The notes under the pieces were generated by a model that made no database searches, was not told the origin of the DNA, and saw only the letters and a list, made by a program, of their open reading frames with translations. From assembly GCA_964496435.1 (NCBI GenBank), contig CAZBZP010000001.1, positions 1 through 64,000 of the forward strand: DNA of 64,000 nucleotides, read 5' to 3'. The position numbers were made by a program, and so were the translations under genes. Below, piece by piece: positions 31,398-40,790 of this stretch (its first letter is position 1; every line of letters starts with the position of its first letter). This stretch comes from Berkiella sp964496435 (lineage in GTDB: Bacteria > Pseudomonadota > Gammaproteobacteria > Berkiellales > Berkiellaceae).

Positions 31398-32306
31398 TTA
31401 TTTCCTTTTCAAGTCGGGAAAATAATCGCCCGGATCCACTGCTTCCCCATTTCTATGCACTTCTAAGTGTAGATGAGGCCCCGTGGAGCGTCCTGTTGAG
31501 CCTAAAAGCGCAATATCTTGGCCCTTTTTAACCAAATCGCCAGGCTGCACGAGGATTTCCTTATTATGGCCATAACGCGTAGAGAGTCCATTAGCATGTT
31601 GAATTTCGACTAATTGACCATAACCACCTTTGGTTGCAGCATAACTTACAATTCCGCCGGCAAGGGCTTTTACCTTTGAGCCTTCCTTGCCCACAATATC
31701 AACGCCTGCATGCCAGGCTTTACGTCCTGTGAAGGGATCATGCCTTGCGCCATAAAATGATGAAATCCAACCTTCTGTTGCCGATTTGCCAGGACCTGTG
31801 AGACACAACTCTTGATGCCCCATTTTGGTGTGAAGCGCTACATGTAAAGCACTCATCAGGGACATGCGTTTGCTGATATTGGCATCGAGGATTTTAAGGC
31901 TTTGAAGGAGATTATCTTGGCTGTCCTCATAAAGGGGGCCACCCATTGGTACTTGTTGATTAAAATTAAATTCATTGGGATCAAGACCAGCCGTTTCAAC
32001 TAAAACGCCCCCTAGGGCATTGATACGCATTAAATTGGCCTCAATGCGCCCAAGATGTTCAGTAAGTATTTTTAAATGCTGTTCACAGTTACCAGATGTT
32101 GTGATCTTTTCTGAGATCGGGACTGAGGGGTAGGCTAAGGCTGAGGGTTGTTCAATCCCTACTTTGGCAAAGCCAAGACGAAAGCCTGCCCAGCTAGCAA
32201 AACCTATCGAAGCCATTGCGACTAACAAAAGAAGCGTGGCAAAATTGTAAGTGAGTTGGAAACTACCTTTTGTTGCGAATGCTTTAGAAAGTGTATTCAA
32301 TTTCAT
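31398..32306 (-). CDS. M23 family (LytM-type) metallopeptidase
   Basis: This 302-aa protein has one N-terminal membrane anchor (residues 20-42) and a periplasmic coiled region. The peptidase domain (about 185-300) shows the zinc ligands HAGVD (near 203) and HLHLEVH (near 281). Such proteins cleave peptidoglycan cross-bridges or activate amidases. It lies between secA and dciA, the position of the equivalent gene in Pseudomonas. The ligands are intact, so an active endopeptidase is likely. Confidence 0.9.
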   Translation of the reverse strand: MKLNTLSKAFATKGSFQLTYNFATLLLLVAMASIGFASWAGFRLGFAKVGIEQPSALAYPSVPISEKITTSGNCEQHLKILTEHLGRIEANLMRINALGGVLVETAGLDPNEFNFNQQVPMGGPLYEDSQDNLLQSLKILDANISKRMSLMSALHVALHTKMGHQELCLTGPGKSATEGWISSFYGARHDPFTGRKAWHAGVDIVGKEGSKVKALAGGIVSYAATKGGYGQLVEIQHANGLSTRYGHNKEILVQPGDLVKKGQDIALLGSTGRSTGPHLHLEVHRNGEAVDPGDYFPDLKRK

Positions 32307-32351
32307 TGTTTGGGCTCTTTAAATCCATTTATAGCCAAAAATGAGAACGCT

Positions 32352-32822
32352 ATGTCAACCTTTAGTTCAAGTATACAAGCCGTATTAGAAAACTCAGAAT
32401 CCCAACTTAGCAAATTAATCTCCCAAGCTAAGGCAATTGAAGCCTTACAACAAATTTTTGCATCCATCCTGGATAATGAACTCTTATCACAATGCCGCGT
32501 CGGTTGCTACGAATCTGGCATTTTAACCTTGTTCACCCCCAATGCAGCTGTGGCTACCCGTTTACGATATCACGTACCAACCCTGATGTCGCAGCTACGA
32601 AGTAAATCAACTTGGGTGGCCCTGCGATCTATTCAAGTCAAAGTGCATACCCAATGGGAAATAACCAAACCCCAAGAGGAGCCCAAGCCACAAGAAACCG
32701 CCCCTCTTAAGATATCTGGGGCCAATGCAGCACAAATGCAAGCCCTGGCAGATTCTTTAAAAGGACAGCCTGGGATGGAGAAGTTAATAGAGAGTTTGGA
32801 GAGGATTGCGAAGAAGGGATAA
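32352..32822 (+). CDS. dciA: DciA-like (DUF721) helicase-loading protein
   Basis: From the ATG at 32352 the product is 156 residues. An upstream in-frame start at 32256 would overlap the divergent peptidase gene and is rejected. The domain (residues about 5-100: SQLSKLISQAKAIEALQQIF, then CRVGCYESGILTLFTPNAAV) matches DUF721/DciA, which assists loading of the replicative helicase DnaB in bacteria without DnaC. Position between lpxC and secA is conserved, but here the gene is divergent from the M23 gene and convergent with lpxC. Confidence 0.85.
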   Translation: MSTFSSSIQAVLENSESQLSKLISQAKAIEALQQIFASILDNELLSQCRVGCYESGILTLFTPNAAVATRLRYHVPTLMSQLRSKSTWVALRSIQVKVHTQWEITKPQEEPKPQETAPLKISGANAAQMQALADSLKGQPGMEKLIESLERIAKKG

Positions 32823-32991
32823 ATCCCCCGCTCGCGCTAAATCTCCCTGGCCCTACGGGCCATCCCTCTTTACAAAAGAGGGATAATTATTCGCTTCGCT
32901 CATTTAAGAAAAGAACATCTGTAATGCGCGAAGCGCATAATGCCCACTTTCGTAAAGGGGGCCGCTCGCCTTTAGGCGAGCTGGGGGATTT
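32821..32991. repeat. palindromic repeat element between dciA and lpxC
   Basis: Perfect 9-bp ends AAATCCCCC (32821-32829) and GGGGGATTT (32983-32991) enclose several hairpins: GGCCC-TAC-GGGCC, CCCTCTTT-ACA-AAAGAGGG and GCTCGCC-TTTA-GGCGAGC (32964-32981). The left end overlaps the dciA stop codon. The convergent position suits a bidirectional terminator. Confidence 0.75.
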
Positions 32992-33006
32992 AGGAGATTA
33001 AGCGGA

Positions 33007-33936
33007 CTAAGCCATCACCAGCCCATCTTGCAACAACTCAGGTGATGCATAAGCAATGGGTGAATCAACGTTATTTTCGAAGCTCACAATTTCCCATGCA
33101 GTTTGATCAGCTAAAACAGCACGGATTAATTTGTTATTGAGGGTATGACCTGATTTAACGCCATGGAATGCACCAATGATAGGGTGTCCCATTAAATACA
33201 AATCGCCCACTGCATCCAAAATTTTGTGACGCACGAACTCATCGTCATAGCGTAAGCCATCTTCATTCAATACGCGGTATTCATCTAAAACAATGGCGTT
33301 ATCAAGGCTAGCACCACTGGCTAAATTCTTTTCTCTTAACCATTCAAAATCAGATAGGAAGCCAAATGTACGCGCACGGCTTACTAATTTGATATATGAC
33401 ATGGAAGTAAAATCGAGAAATGATTCTTGGCCGCCATTTCGAATAACGGGATGATCAAAATCGATAGTAAAGTTAATGCTGAAACCATCATGTGGCTCAA
33501 GTCGTGCCACTTTATCATTTTCAGTTACTTCGATTGTTTTGAGGATCTTTATGAAATGCTTATTGGCAGATTGTTCTTTAATGCCAGCAGATTGGATTAA
33601 GAAAACAAATGGACCGGCACTACCGTCCATGATTGGCACTTCTGGTGCGCTGACTTCAATAATCGCATTATCAATACCAAGGCCTGCCATGGCAGATAAT
33701 AAATGCTCTACTGTACCAATTCTGACGCCATCTTTTGCTAAGGTAGTGCAAAAAGCGGTGTCGCCAACATATTCGGCTTTTGCTGGGATTTCGACAACGG
33801 GGTTGCAATCGACGCGTCTAAATACGATACCGCTGTTTACAGGTGCAGGTTTCAAAGTTAAATATACTTTTTCACCTGTATGGACGCCAACACCTGTCGC
33901 CCGAATGGTATGTTTTAACGTACGCTGCTTTAGCAT
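33007..33936 (-). CDS. lpxC: UDP-3-O-acyl-N-acetylglucosamine deacetylase LpxC
   Basis: The ATG at 33936 with AAGGA 8 bases upstream gives 309 residues, the family length. In-frame codons back to 34005 would add 23 residues and are not supported. LpxC catalyses the committed step of lipid A synthesis and is zinc-dependent. Ligand regions are TVEHLLSA (near 77) and HKILDAVGDL (near 235), with the catalytic His in AFHGVKSGH. It closes the dcw cluster downstream of ftsZ, as in most gammaproteobacteria. Confidence 0.97.
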   Translation of the reverse strand: MLKQRTLKHTIRATGVGVHTGEKVYLTLKPAPVNSGIVFRRVDCNPVVEIPAKAEYVGDTAFCTTLAKDGVRIGTVEHLLSAMAGLGIDNAIIEVSAPEVPIMDGSAGPFVFLIQSAGIKEQSANKHFIKILKTIEVTENDKVARLEPHDGFSINFTIDFDHPVIRNGGQESFLDFTSMSYIKLVSRARTFGFLSDFEWLREKNLASGASLDNAIVLDEYRVLNEDGLRYDDEFVRHKILDAVGDLYLMGHPIIGAFHGVKSGHTLNNKLIRAVLADQTAWEIVSFENNVDSPIAYASPELLQDGLVMA

Positions 33937-34064
33937 GCCCAATTTCCTTAAAATGTACCCAACAAAGTTGGTCAACCTCTTTAAAATACAATAAGGGCAA
34001 GCCACTCATAGGGCTACCCAAGTGCATCCAGGCTATATACTACATTATTCAGAAAATGCCAACC

Positions 34065-34088
34065 CTCTTCCCCCTCTCGGGGGAAGAG
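34065..34088 (-). terminator. perfect hairpin after ftsZ
   Basis: CTCTTCCCCC and GGGGGAAGAG form a 10-bp perfect stem with a 4-base loop just past the ftsZ stop. The T tract downstream on the minus strand is weak (CATTTTCTG), so it may attenuate rather than fully stop transcription into lpxC, whose start is about 130 bases on. Confidence 0.6.
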
Positions 34089-34099
34089 AATCTAAAATA

Positions 34100-35254
34100 T
34101 TAGTCAGACTGCCGACGCAAAAATGCTGGAATATCAAGATAATCCATTTCTTCCGTGGTCGCAGGTTCTTTAGCGCGTTGTGATGTGGTGATACCTGCTG
34201 TTTGCACAGGCTTTCTCACAACTGGACGTTGAACATTGCTGCGATAGTCACGGGCTTCGGATTTTTCATCTGCCCAACTAGAACTGCCGCCAGTATTTAA
34301 ACCTGTTGCAACCAAGGTTACACGGAGTTCATCTGTCATTTGAGGATCAATTACTGTACCCACGATAACGGTAGCATTGTCTGAGGTGAAGTTTTTGATA
34401 GCGTCACCAACTTCTTCAAACTCAGCAATGGACAGATCCATACCTGCTGTAACATTGACGAGAACACCCTTAGCACCCGCTAAGTCGATATCATCGAGCA
34501 ATGGGCTAGAGATAGCCGCATCAGCAGCTTCGCGTGCTCTGTTTTCACCACGGGCTGTGCCTGTTCCCATCATCGCAATACCCATTTCGGACATCACGGT
34601 GCGAACGTCTGCAAAGTCCACGTTGATTAAGCCCGGACGGGTAATTAATTCTGCAATGCCTTGTACTGCGCCAAGTAAAACGTTGTTAGCTGCTCTAAAA
34701 GCATCCAACAAAGTGACACCTTTACCCAACACTGTCAGCAGTTTTTCGTTAGGAATTGTGATAAGTGAGTCTACGTGTTGACTTAATGAACGAATACCTT
34801 CATCAGCCAAGATCATGCGTTTACGACCTTCAAAGGGGAAAGGACGTGTTACCACAGCAACCGTTAATGCACCGAGTTCTTTGGCAACTTCAGCAACAAC
34901 TGGCGCGCCACCTGTACCGGTACCACCACCCATACCTGCAGTGATGAAAACCATGTCAGCACCCTGCAATACTTCGCGGATACGCTCAATGTCTTCAAGC
35001 GCAGCTTGTCTACCCACATCAGGGTTTGCACCAGCGCCGAGGCCTTTGGTGATATCTGTTCCTAATTGCAACACAGTACGTGCAGAAGAATTGCGTAATG
35101 CTTGCGCATCTGTGTTAGCACAAATAAATTCAACGCCTTCAATATCTGCAGAGACCATGTGCTCAATGGCATTACCACCACCACCGCCAACGCCGATAAC
35201 TTTAATTACGGCGGTTTGAGGATAACTATCCATCAATTCAAACATTTCGCTCAT
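34100..35254 (-). CDS. ftsZ: cell division tubulin FtsZ
   Basis: This 384-aa GTPase forms the division ring. The tubulin signature GGGTGTG lies near residue 107. The N-terminal GGGGGNAIEHM nucleotide loop and the T7 loop with NVDFADVRTVM are present. The conserved C-terminal tail (MDYLDIPAFLRRQ, residues about 369-381) binds FtsA and ZipA. A strong AGGAGA site precedes the ATG. It follows ftsA with a 62-base gap. Confidence 0.99.
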   Translation of the reverse strand: MSEMFELMDSYPQTAVIKVIGVGGGGGNAIEHMVSADIEGVEFICANTDAQALRNSSARTVLQLGTDITKGLGAGANPDVGRQAALEDIERIREVLQGADMVFITAGMGGGTGTGGAPVVAEVAKELGALTVAVVTRPFPFEGRKRMILADEGIRSLSQHVDSLITIPNEKLLTVLGKGVTLLDAFRAANNVLLGAVQGIAELITRPGLINVDFADVRTVMSEMGIAMMGTGTARGENRAREAADAAISSPLLDDIDLAGAKGVLVNVTAGMDLSIAEFEEVGDAIKNFTSDNATVIVGTVIDPQMTDELRVTLVATGLNTGGSSSWADEKSEARDYRSNVQRPVVRKPVQTAGITTSQRAKEPATTEEMDYLDIPAFLRRQSD

Positions 35255-35316
35255 TGTGTCTCCTTAGGCAAGTGCCCACATATAAGTGGGTTAACTTGTT
35301 AACATTAAACTATAAT

Positions 35317-36552
35317 CTAAAAATTCCCTTGGAACCAACGCCTCACGCGTCCAAATAGTCCTGGCAATCCATGACTAGCGGAGGGATCAATTTGCCTTTC
35401 AAGCTGTTGCTGGCGTCCATAAAGTAACAATCCAATGCCTGTAGAGTAAATCGGGTTGCGCTGGACATCAACTAATCCGGTTACATATCTTGGCAATCCA
35501 AGGCGAACGGGCATTTGGAAGATCTCTTCTGCTAATTCTATAACACCATCCATCTTTGCGCTCCCCCCTGTGACCACAATTCCTGATCCAATCAGTTCCT
35601 CGAGGCCCTGGCGTTGCAATTCTGCATGAACCAAGTTAAATAACTCATCATATCGGGGTTCAACAACTTCAGCTAAAGTTGCTTTTGAAATTCGTCTGGA
35701 TGGTCTGTCAGAAACGCCTGAAATTTCAACCATTTCATTTGCATCGGCCATTCTTACAAGCGCACAAGCATGATCTAATTTTATGGTTTCTGCATTCTGA
35801 GTTGGAGTTCTTAATGCAACAGCAATATCGTTGGTAACTTGATCACCGGCAATTGGAATGACGGCAGTATGACGAATCGATCCATGTGTGAAAACGGCAA
35901 TATCGGTGGTACCACCACCAATATCGATAAGACATACACCCAATTCTTTTTCATCTTCTGTGAGAACAGCATAACTTGACGCAAGCTGTTCCAGGATAAT
36001 GTCGTCAACTTCTAGTCCACAACGGCGCACACATTTAATAATATTTTGGGCAGCGCTCACGCTCCCTGTCACCATATGAACCTTAGCTTCAAGTCGCACG
36101 CCTGACATTCCAACTGGCTCTTTAATGCTGTCTTGAGCATCAATGATGAATTGTTGAGGTAAAATATGCAGAATTTTTTGATCCGCAGGAATGGCAACCG
36201 CTTTGGCTGCTTCTATCACACGATCAACGTCTGCCTGTGTAACTTCTTGGTCACGAATGGCTACAATCCCATGTGAATTTAAACTTCTAATGTGACTGCC
36301 CGCGATGCCGGTATAAACAGAATGTATTTGACATCCCGCCATAAGCTCGGCTTCTTCAACAGCGCGTTGAATAGATTGTACGGTCGACTCGATGTTAACG
36401 ACGACGCCTTTTTTGATCCCCATTGAGGGGTGTGAACCTATTCCTATGATGTCTACATTGCCTTCTGGTGTTATCTCACCGACAATAGCGACTACCTTAG
36501 AAGTTCCAATATCTAGGCCTACAATCAAATTTTTGTCGGTTTTTTTAGACAT
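35317..36552 (-). CDS. ftsA: cell division protein FtsA
   Basis: From the ATG at 36552 (MSKKTDKNLIVGLDIGTSK) the actin-like protein has 411 residues. In-frame codons back to 36588 would add 12. FtsA tethers FtsZ to the membrane. The phosphate loops DIGTSK and DIGGGTTDIAV are visible, and the last residues (LFGRVRRWFQGNF) form the amphipathic membrane-binding helix. It lies between ftsQ and ftsZ in the standard order. Confidence 0.97.
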   Translation of the reverse strand: MSKKTDKNLIVGLDIGTSKVVAIVGEITPEGNVDIIGIGSHPSMGIKKGVVVNIESTVQSIQRAVEEAELMAGCQIHSVYTGIAGSHIRSLNSHGIVAIRDQEVTQADVDRVIEAAKAVAIPADQKILHILPQQFIIDAQDSIKEPVGMSGVRLEAKVHMVTGSVSAAQNIIKCVRRCGLEVDDIILEQLASSYAVLTEDEKELGVCLIDIGGGTTDIAVFTHGSIRHTAVIPIAGDQVTNDIAVALRTPTQNAETIKLDHACALVRMADANEMVEISGVSDRPSRRISKATLAEVVEPRYDELFNLVHAELQRQGLEELIGSGIVVTGGSAKMDGVIELAEEIFQMPVRLGLPRYVTGLVDVQRNPIYSTGIGLLLYGRQQQLERQIDPSASHGLPGLFGRVRRWFQGNF

Positions 36553-36623
36553 TGAATCCCTATCTCCCTTTAATTCTCTTCTAAGCATAAACCAATTTAC
36601 TCAAAAACCCTATGGCCAGCAGT

Positions 36624-37391
36624 CTAAGACTGTTGCCACCTTATCGCCATGCCATTGGTATATCTCAAATCGACATATGCCATTTTATGTTCATGTCCTT
36701 GCAAATGCTTTTCATAAGCACCCACAAAACGCTTTAAGCGCATTAGAATATCATTTGTCCCAAGTACGACGGTAATACCATTAGAAAGCTGTACTTGCCA
36801 AGCCCCCCTGGGAGCGAGCACTACCTGGGTTATCTTAAGATTTAAAGGCGCTATTATATTTTCCATTTCACAATATTGCTGCCATACAATTGTTGATTTT
36901 CCTTCTGGCCCCTGCAATATCGGCAAATTTTGGGCAGCTATTTTTTCCAAATTAGGGTAAAAAAGCGCACCATGATCGCTCAACATGCCCTTATCACCCC
37001 AATAAGCGGCAGGAATATGTTCTTCAAAGTGGACTACTAACTGATTTGGCCACACCTTTCTCACATCAGCTTGCTTTACCCAGGGCAATGATAACAAGTG
37101 CTTTTGTAATGTAGAAACCTCAAGCCTAAAAAAACCAGCTTTTATTTCAGATAAAATGGTTGTTCTTAACTCTTCTTGGGAGATATGGTCACGCTCACCT
37201 TTAAATCTCACCGAGGTGATAGGAAAGTGCGAAGGATCTAAACACCAAAATACCGCATAACCCAAGGCAAAAAAAACAGACGCATAACTTAATATTTGAG
37301 CACTTCGTTTTAACAGTTGACGAACTTGCTTTGGTTTCTTTGCGCTTTTGGGTTGATAGCGACGATATTTACCGAGTCGTGTTTTCTCCAT
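36624..37391 (-). CDS. ftsQ: cell division protein FtsQ
   Basis: The ATG at 37391 with AAGG upstream gives 255 residues. A TTG at 37415 in frame is a weaker choice. A basic cytoplasmic tail is followed by one membrane helix (about residues 37-55), then the POTRA domain (SVRFKGERDHISQEELRTTI) and the beta domain that binds FtsB/FtsL. It links early and late division proteins. The start lies 11 bases after the ddl stop. Confidence 0.93.
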   Translation of the reverse strand: MEKTRLGKYRRYQPKSAKKPKQVRQLLKRSAQILSYASVFFALGYAVFWCLDPSHFPITSVRFKGERDHISQEELRTTILSEIKAGFFRLEVSTLQKHLLSLPWVKQADVRKVWPNQLVVHFEEHIPAAYWGDKGMLSDHGALFYPNLEKIAAQNLPILQGPEGKSTIVWQQYCEMENIIAPLNLKITQVVLAPRGAWQVQLSNGITVVLGTNDILMRLKRFVGAYEKHLQGHEHKMAYVDLRYTNGMAIRWQQS

Positions 37392-37401
37392 TAACACTAC
37401 C

Positions 37402-38433
37402 TTAGATCTCCGCAACCTTACCGACTACTTTAGAAAACTGATCAACAGCCATCGTTGAGGCTAAAATCGAAAGCACTAATTCATCAAAACTGATGCCCGC
37501 AGCTTTTGCCGACATGGGTACTAAACTATGTGAAGTCATACCAGGAATGGTATTTACTTCCAATACCCAGAAATGACCGTCCTTGTCTTGCATCAGGTCA
37601 ACCCTACCCCAACCCTGACAGCCTAAGGCACAAAATGCACTATAAGCAATGGCTCGCACTTCGTCTTCCTTTTCTTTACTAATGGGCGCAGGACACAAAT
37701 ATTGCGTTTGTTCAGACTCATACTTTGCTTGATAATCATAAAAGCCGTTTGAAGCATGCACTTCAACAGAAGGTAAAACCTCATTTCCTAATATGCTTAC
37801 AAAAAAGTCTTTACCATCTATCCATTTTTCAACAATCACATCACCATAATGCGCTGCAAGTTCAAATGCTGCTGCTATTTCTTCTTTTTTAGCGACGCGG
37901 GTTACACCGATGCTGGAGCCTTCAGCAACAGGTTTAATTGAAATTGGGAAACCTATTTTTTCGGCAATGTCTTGTGCTGATTTTACATTTTTAGCCACAC
38001 CAAAAATGGGGGTTGGTATATTTAAGCCATTCATGACTAATTTTGCACGGGCTTTATCCATGGCTAAAGCAGAAGAAGCAACATTACTGCCAGTATAGGG
38101 AAGTCCTAACATTTGAATCATCCCTTGAACAATACCATCTTCGCCTTCTTTACCATGCAAGGCGATAAATACGCGATCAAACTTTTCCTCTACCAATCTC
38201 TTTGCCAAATGCTCATCTACATCAATACCGTGGGCATCAACGCCTTGGGCAATCAAAGAATTCAAAATATTTTCACCACTTACCAACGAAATGGCACGTT
38301 CAGAAGAACGCCCCCCAAATAACACTGCAACTTTACCAAAGGCACTAGGATGCAAATTTGATGTTTTACGCGCTGGCATTTGTTCGTTATAGATTTCAAT
38401 ATTCTGCATTAATGTTGACACATTGAGCTCCAT
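37402..38433 (-). CDS. ddl: D-alanine--D-alanine ligase
   Basis: This 343-aa ATP-grasp enzyme joins two D-Ala for peptidoglycan. Motifs seen: VAVLFGGRSSERAISLVSG near residue 34, EGEDG, the ATP-binding KPVAEGSSIGV near 178, and the metal site LEVNTIPGMTSHS near 300. The chosen ATG directly abuts the murB stop. A second ATG eight codons later (MQNIEIYN) is possible, since the N-terminal 30 residues are not typical for Ddl. Confidence 0.96.
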   Translation of the reverse strand: MELNVSTLMQNIEIYNEQMPARKTSNLHPSAFGKVAVLFGGRSSERAISLVSGENILNSLIAQGVDAHGIDVDEHLAKRLVEEKFDRVFIALHGKEGEDGIVQGMIQMLGLPYTGSNVASSALAMDKARAKLVMNGLNIPTPIFGVAKNVKSAQDIAEKIGFPISIKPVAEGSSIGVTRVAKKEEIAAAFELAAHYGDVIVEKWIDGKDFFVSILGNEVLPSVEVHASNGFYDYQAKYESEQTQYLCPAPISKEKEDEVRAIAYSAFCALGCQGWGRVDLMQDKDGHFWVLEVNTIPGMTSHSLVPMSAKAAGISFDELVLSILASTMAVDQFSKVVGKVAEI

Positions 38434-39342
38434 TTACCCGAGAATTTTAACTTCGGCTTGTAGTTTAATTTGGAAACGATCCCATACACAGCTTTCTATT
38501 AATTTCATAATGGATTCAATATCCTTTGCCTGTGCATTACCGCAATTAATTATAAAATTTGCGTGCTTTTCTGAAATAATGGCATCGTTAATTCGATACC
38601 CTTTCAAGCCACACGCCTCTATTAGTCTAGCTGCAAAATCACCTGGTGGATTGCGATATACTGAACCGCAATTAAAAGTACCAATCGGTTGGGTTAAACC
38701 TCGCTTTTTTAAAAGCTCACGTATTTTAACCATTCCTTCATCATTTCCTTTGGGGAAACGAAAAACGCCACTCACAAACGCTTCCATTGAAGAAGGGTTT
38801 TTGGCATGCACACTGCGATAAGCGATATCATAATCTTGGCTTGCGCGTTGAATCAGTGCACCTTGCCGATTAATCACCGTCACAGCTTCTACCCACTCCC
38901 AGGTTTCACCACCAAATGCTCCCGCATTCATGGCTAAAGCACCACCAATGGTACCTGGGATCCCCGCAAAAAAAGCAGCATCGGGAAAACCAAGCTTAGT
39001 GGCAAAACGAGCAAACTTCGCGCAGGTTACACCCGCTTGAGCATAAATGCTGCCATCGGCTTGCTGATAGAGTTCCTGACATTTACGGGTACAAATCACG
39101 GCCCCCTGAATGCCTTCATCCTTGATTAAAACATTGCTACCCAAACCTAACCAAGTAAGCGCAACTTCAGCAGGTAAAGCGCTAAGGTAAGCTGATAATT
39201 TTTCAATCGATAAAGGCAAAAAGAAACGCTCAGCATTTCCACCGATATGCCAAGAAGTTAAACTGGCTAAAGGATAATTAAGCTGTTCACCTTCAAGCGA
39301 GGGCAGCGGTGTACTATCGTCCTTGTGGCTCTCTTGCAGCAT
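38434..39342 (-). CDS. murB: UDP-N-acetylenolpyruvoylglucosamine reductase MurB
   Basis: This 302-aa flavoenzyme reduces the enolpyruvyl group to form UDP-MurNAc. FAD-binding signatures are SWHIGGNAERFFLP (near residue 30), LGLGSNVLI (near 64) and GIPGTIGGALAMNAGAFGGE (near 125). The catalytic segment GSVYRNPPG with its Ser-Tyr lies near 224, typical of a type II MurB. It overlaps the murC stop by one base. Confidence 0.97.
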   Translation of the reverse strand: MLQESHKDDSTPLPSLEGEQLNYPLASLTSWHIGGNAERFFLPLSIEKLSAYLSALPAEVALTWLGLGSNVLIKDEGIQGAVICTRKCQELYQQADGSIYAQAGVTCAKFARFATKLGFPDAAFFAGIPGTIGGALAMNAGAFGGETWEWVEAVTVINRQGALIQRASQDYDIAYRSVHAKNPSSMEAFVSGVFRFPKGNDEGMVKIRELLKKRGLTQPIGTFNCGSVYRNPPGDFAARLIEACGLKGYRINDAIISEKHANFIINCGNAQAKDIESIMKLIESCVWDRFQIKLQAEVKILG

Positions 39343-40790
39343 TAACCGGCCTTTTTAGCATCAAGAGTGGGGGCGTTATGCCCAGAAACTAATTCTTGAG
39401 CCACTTGACCAATGCTTCCAGCACCCTGCAGTAAAAGAATGTCATCTGCTTGTAATACGTGATCTAAGGTTTGACGTAACTCTGCTATGCCAGGAATGAA
39501 AATGGGATCAATCGTGCCGCGCTGTCTAATGGAGCGACATAAAGATCGACTATCCGCACCAGCAATGGGTTCTTCACCAGCAGCATAAACTTCCGTCATC
39601 ACCAAAACATCAACATCTGATAACACTCTCGTAAAATCATCAAAGAGCATGCTGGTTCTGGTATAACGGTGCGGTTGAAAAGCCATGACCAAACGTTTAT
39701 CTGGCCAAGCACTACGGGCAGCTTCTATCGTCACTTGTACTTCTTGGGGATGATGGCCGTAATCTTCAATGACCAAGGCATGACCTTGAGGCGCAAGATA
39801 TTCACCATGAATATGAAAACGTCTTCCAATGCCTGCAAATTCTGCTAAGGCTTGAACAATCGCTTCTTCAGATACACCTTCTTCTAAAGCGACAGCAATC
39901 GCAGCCAGTGCATTTAATACATTATGTTTACCAGGCAAGTTCAAACTGACTTGCAAAGGTGCGCCATGGGGTCGATATACTGTAAAACTCGTTTTGATAC
40001 CATCTTGTTGATAATCTACTGCGCGATAATCTGCTCTTTCATGAAAGCCATAAGTAACAATGGGTCTTGCCACGTGAGGCAATATCGATTGCACAACAGG
40101 GCAATCCATGCAAACAACCGCAAAGCCATAAAAAGGCAAATTATGTAAGAATTGAACAAAAGTATCTTTCAACTTTGAAAAATCATTATCATAAGTACCT
40201 AAGTGATCTGTATCAATGTTTGTCACGACAGATACCATCGGATGAAGATGCAAGAAAGAGGCATCACTTTCATCTGCTTCTGCGACAAGATAACGGCTTG
40301 CTCCAAGACGTGCGTTAGTGCCAACACTATTAAGTTTGCCGCCAATAACAAAAGTAGGATCTAAACCGCCTTGGGCTAAAAGGCTGGCAATCAAACTGGT
40401 CGTGGTTGTTTTGCCATGAGTACCAGCAACAGCAATGCCATAACGAAAACGCATTAACTCAGCCAGCATCGCAGCACGCTGTACAACCGGAATACGTTTG
40501 GCTTTGGCAGTGAGAATTTCAATGTTATCGGGTTTAACCGCTGTGGATACGACAACAACATCCGCGCCAACAACATTATTTTCTGCATGATTATGTGTTA
40601 TATGAGCGCCTAAGCTTTTTAAACGTGCGGTAAGTGCGTTATTAGATGGATCAGATCCCGTGATCCGATAACCTTGGGTTAAAAGCACTTCAGCAATGCC
40701 CCCCATACCGACACCACCTATACCGATAAAATGAATGGTATTGATTCGGCGCATTTCAGGAACTGTAAATTGTGTGTTTTTGTGAATCAC
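39342..40790 (-). CDS. murC: UDP-N-acetylmuramate--L-alanine ligase MurC
   Basis: This 482-aa Mur ligase adds L-Ala to UDP-MurNAc. HFIGIGGVGMGGIAEVL (near residue 19), P-loop AGTHGKTTTTSL (near 117) and EADESDASF (near 178) are all intact. The start overlaps the murG stop (ATGA). The length fits gammaproteobacterial MurC (about 480-490). Confidence 0.98.
   Translation of the reverse strand: MIHKNTQFTVPEMRRINTIHFIGIGGVGMGGIAEVLLTQGYRITGSDPSNNALTARLKSLGAHITHNHAENNVVGADVVVVSTAVKPDNIEILTAKAKRIPVVQRAAMLAELMRFRYGIAVAGTHGKTTTTSLIASLLAQGGLDPTFVIGGKLNSVGTNARLGASRYLVAEADESDASFLHLHPMVSVVTNIDTDHLGTYDNDFSKLKDTFVQFLHNLPFYGFAVVCMDCPVVQSILPHVARPIVTYGFHERADYRAVDYQQDGIKTSFTVYRPHGAPLQVSLNLPGKHNVLNALAAIAVALEEGVSEEAIVQALAEFAGIGRRFHIHGEYLAPQGHALVIEDYGHHPQEVQVTIEAARSAWPDKRLVMAFQPHRYTRTSMLFDDFTRVLSDVDVLVMTEVYAAGEEPIAGADSRSLCRSIRQRGTIDPIFIPGIAELRQTLDHVLQADDILLLQGAGSIGQVAQELVSGHNAPTLDAKKAG

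Noticed and set aside
32256..32351. Longer DciA start at 32256
   Set aside because: It would overlap the divergent peptidase gene, and the DUF721 homology begins after the ATG at 32352.
33937..34005. N-terminal extension of LpxC
   Set aside because: Normal LpxC begins at MLKQRTLKHTI, which has an AAGGA site; the extension has no homology that I recognise.
34377..35219. Long open frames on the plus strand opposite ftsZ, and similar ones opposite secA, pilB, pilC, murD and the CoaE gene
   Set aside because: They are Ser/Ala/Pro-rich mirror frames of real coding sequence, without start signals or family features.
3222..35690. 19-base identity (CAGCTAAAGTTGCTTTTGA) between the IS6 remnant and ftsA (about 35672-35690)
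   Set aside because: Both encode SKATLA in otherwise unrelated, family-typical contexts (transposase helix and FtsA), so it is taken as coincidence.
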